NCBI GenBank assembly: GCA_015489055.1
Contig: WFMO01000244.1
Location: 1 to 8,046 of the forward strand
Direction of reading: 5' to 3'
DNA length: 8,046 bases
DNA from: Helicobacteraceae bacterium
GTDB lineage: Bacteria > Campylobacterota > Campylobacteria > Campylobacterales > Sulfurimonadaceae
In this document: in pieces, positions 5,991-8,046 of the stretch
Layout of the letters: each line of letters begins with the position of its first letter
How positions within the stretch are numbered: the first letter of the stretch is position 1
The notes under the pieces: model-generated
Database searches by the model: none
What the model saw: only the letters and a program-made list of their open reading frames with translations
What the model was told of the DNA's origin: nothing
Made by a program: the position numbers and the translations under genes

Positions 5991-8046
5991 ATGAGCAATT
6001 TATTAGACGGTAGTGATATACAAAATATTAATATAGAGGATACTCTTCAAAGCAGTTATCTTGATTACTCAATGAGCGTGATTATAGGGCGTGCGCTTCC
6101 TGATGTTCGTGACGGATTAAAACCTGTACATAGACGCATTCTCTACGCCATGAGCAAACTAAATCTTTCAGCGGGAGCAAAATATAAAAAATCAGCCCGT
6201 ATTGTCGGTGATGTTATAGGTCAATATCATCCTCACGGTGATACAGCAGTATATGATGCGCTTGTACGAATGGCACAACCTTTTTCAATGCGCATGCCTT
6301 TAGTTGACGGGCAAGGCAACTTTGGTTCTATCGATGGAGACAATGCTGCTGCTATGCGTTATACAGAAGCAAGAATGACCAAATATGCCGGCGAACTGTT
6401 AAAAGATTTAGACAAAAATACAGTCAATATGATAGAAAATTATGATGGCACAACACAAGAACCGGAAGTCTTGCCGACACGCGTGCCAAACCTGCTTATT
6501 AACGGTTCAAGCGGTATTGCTGTAGGTATGGCAACTAATATCCCGCCACATAACCCAAAAGAGATATTAAATGGGCTTAAACTCTTACTCCGCAATCCTG
6601 ATTGTACGCTTATAGAGCTTATAGATATAATCCAAGCGCCTGATTTTCCTACCGGCGGGATTATATTTGGTAAAAAAGGTATCTTAGATGCTTATTCTAC
6701 AGGACGCGGACGTATCAAAATCCGATCAAAAACACACTTAGAAAAAAAAGGCAATAAAGAAATTATCGTTATTGACGAATTACCTTATCAGGTAAACAAA
6801 TCACGTCTGATTGAGAGCATCGTAGCTCTTGTTAAAGACAAGCAGATAGATGGTATCTCAGAAATTAGAGATGAATCTGATCGTGACGGTATTCGTGTTG
6901 TTATAGAACTAAAACGTGATGCAATGAGCGAGATTATTTTAAATAATCTATTTAAATCTACAAATCTACAGGTCACTTTTGGTATCATCATGCTCTCTAT
7001 CTTGAACCAAGAGCCAAAAATATTTGGCATAAAAGAGATACTAAAGCAATTTATAAATCACCGCAAAACAATTATAATCAGACGTACAATTTTTGATCTT
7101 GAAAAAGCAAAGGCAAGAGTACATATACTTGAAGGTCTTAAAAAGGCTCTTGATATTATTGATGAAATCATAAAAGTTATAAAAACAAGTGCAAATATCG
7201 AAAACGCCAGAGATAATCTGGTAAGTGAGTTTGATTTTTCTATCATACAAGCCCAAAGTATAGTAGATATGCGTCTTGGAAGATTGACCGGTCTTGAGAG
7301 AGAAAAGATTGAAAATGAACTAGCCCAACTTTTAAAACTTGTCGCTCACTTAGAGTCTATCTTAAAAAGTGAAGATATTTTACATAAGATAATATCTGAT
7401 GAGTTTGATGAGATGATTGAACTCTACAGTGAAGACAGACGTACCGTTATCGAAGATGATTATGATGATATTGATATAGAAGATTTGATTCCAAATGAGC
7501 CTATGGTAGTAACTATAACTCACCGTGGATATATCAAACGTGTTCCTTTGGCACAGTACGAAAAGCAAAGAAGAGGCGGTAAAGGCAAAACAGCAGTTAC
7601 GATTTATGAAGATGACTTTATAGAAAGTTTCTTTACATGTAATACCCATGATACTTTACTATTCATCACAGACCGCGGACAGCTTCACTGGTTGAAAGTT
7701 TACCGCATACCAGAAGGCAGCAGAACCGCCAAAGGCAAAGCTGTTGTTAATCTATTAAATCTTATTGCGGATGAAAATATACGCTCAATTATACCTACAA
7801 CAGATTTTAGTAACGAAAAGTCTGTTGTCTTTTTTACTCAAAAAGGTGTTGTAAAACGTACAAACTTATCCGAGTTTTCAAATATAAGAAGCAATGGCGT
7901 AAGAGCTATCGTACTTGACGATGATGATGCACTGGTAAAAGCTAAAATAGCTACAAAAGAGATAAGATATTTATTTATAGTTACGCAAAAAGCTCAATGC
8001 ATCAAATTTGAGATTGAAAAAATACGCGAACAAGGTCGTTCTACAA
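5991..8046 (+). CDS. gyrA: GyrA, DNA gyrase subunit A (partial, C-terminus off the right edge)
   Basis: Cuts and rejoins DNA as part of the A2B2 gyrase, which introduces negative supercoils using ATP. The 685 visible codons cover the whole cleavage core and about half of the C-terminal beta-pinwheel. The catalytic tyrosine is Y124 in AAAMRYTE (E. coli Y122). The quinolone-determining region reads [15 protein letters not shown], with T85 and D89 at E. coli positions 83 and 87, so it shows no classic resistance change. The GyrA box QRRGGKG (526-532) marks this as GyrA rather than ParC. It comes about 36 residues earlier than expected from E. coli, consistent with lack of the enterobacterial insertion in the tower/coiled-coil region. 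G430 in [11 protein letters not shown] replaces the usual Gln. The start ATG at 5991 has AGGTAAG 4 nt upstream; a TTG at 5988 is a less likely start. No stop occurs before the edge; the family is about 820-870 residues. Confidence 0.97.
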   Translation, partial: MSNLLDGSDIQNINIEDTLQSSYLDYSMSVIIGRALPDVRDGLKPVHRRILYAMSKLNLSAGAKYKKSARIVGDVIGQYHPHGDTAVYDALVRMAQPFSMRMPLVDGQGNFGSIDGDNAAAMRYTEARMTKYAGELLKDLDKNTVNMIENYDGTTQEPEVLPTRVPNLLINGSSGIAVGMATNIPPHNPKEILNGLKLLLRNPDCTLIELIDIIQAPDFPTGGIIFGKKGILDAYSTGRGRIKIRSKTHLEKKGNKEIIVIDELPYQVNKSRLIESIVALVKDKQIDGISEIRDESDRDGIRVVIELKRDAMSEIILNNLFKSTNLQVTFGIIMLSILNQEPKIFGIKEILKQFINHRKTIIIRRTIFDLEKAKARVHILEGLKKALDIIDEIIKVIKTSANIENARDNLVSEFDFSIIQAQSIVDMRLGRLTGLEREKIENELAQLLKLVAHLESILKSEDILHKIISDEFDEMIELYSEDRRTVIEDDYDDIDIEDLIPNEPMVVTITHRGYIKRVPLAQYEKQRRGGKGKTAVTIYEDDFIESFFTCNTHDTLLFITDRGQLHWLKVYRIPEGSRTAKGKAVVNLLNLIADENIRSIIPTTDFSNEKSVVFFTQKGVVKRTNLSEFSNIRSNGVRAIVLDDDDALVKAKIATKEIRYLFIVTQKAQCIKFEIEKIREQGRST

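Noticed and set aside
6788..7649. Minus-strand open frames of 62-89 codons within gyrA
   Set aside because: They are antisense to the highly conserved gyrA core, overlap one another in different frames, and lack ribosome sites or motifs.

Overview
The window is an AT-rich, gene-dense chromosomal segment whose proteins look like those of the Campylobacterota (epsilonproteobacteria), probably a free-living Sulfurimonas-like lineage. The reasons are the GyrA type, the promoters (a good -10 after T-rich DNA, with no clear -35) and the family resemblance of the M23 peptidase. This assignment is inference from memory of the families, without a database search. No tRNA, rRNA, CRISPR array, transposase, integrase or phage gene was seen.

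Layout. Positions 1-5801 hold six genes, all on the minus strand. In transcription order they are amtB (ammonium channel), a PII regulator gene (glnK/glnB type), an M23 zinc metallopeptidase of the cell envelope, an AMMECR1-domain protein, sufB, and the 5' part of sufC, which runs off the left edge. A 189-bp divergent intergenic region (5802-5990) follows. gyrA then starts on the plus strand at 5991 and runs off the right edge. No stretch longer than 300 bases lacks a gene.

How the genes work together. amtB and the PII gene are 12 bp apart, and the PII ribosome binding site overlaps the amtB stop codon. They form a classic pair in which PII blocks the channel according to nitrogen and energy state. 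sufB and sufC overlap by 4 bp and encode two parts of the SufBCD Fe-S scaffold; sufD and sufS may lie beyond the left edge. The M23 peptidase and AMMECR1 genes between these pairs have no obvious functional tie to either. Each has its own candidate promoter, so the same-strand run is probably several transcription units. gyrA is an ordinary housekeeping gene that points away from the rest.

The protein-coding content is conventional, and I found no convincing undescribed system. The points most worth checking are in the gaps. An 11-bp perfect inverted repeat overlaps the ribosome binding site and start codon of the AMMECR1 gene. A large interrupted palindrome lies upstream of the suf promoter. 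A cluster of mirrored TTTAAT/ATTAAA half-sites lies between amtB and gyrA. A small hairpin lies in the amtB leader.
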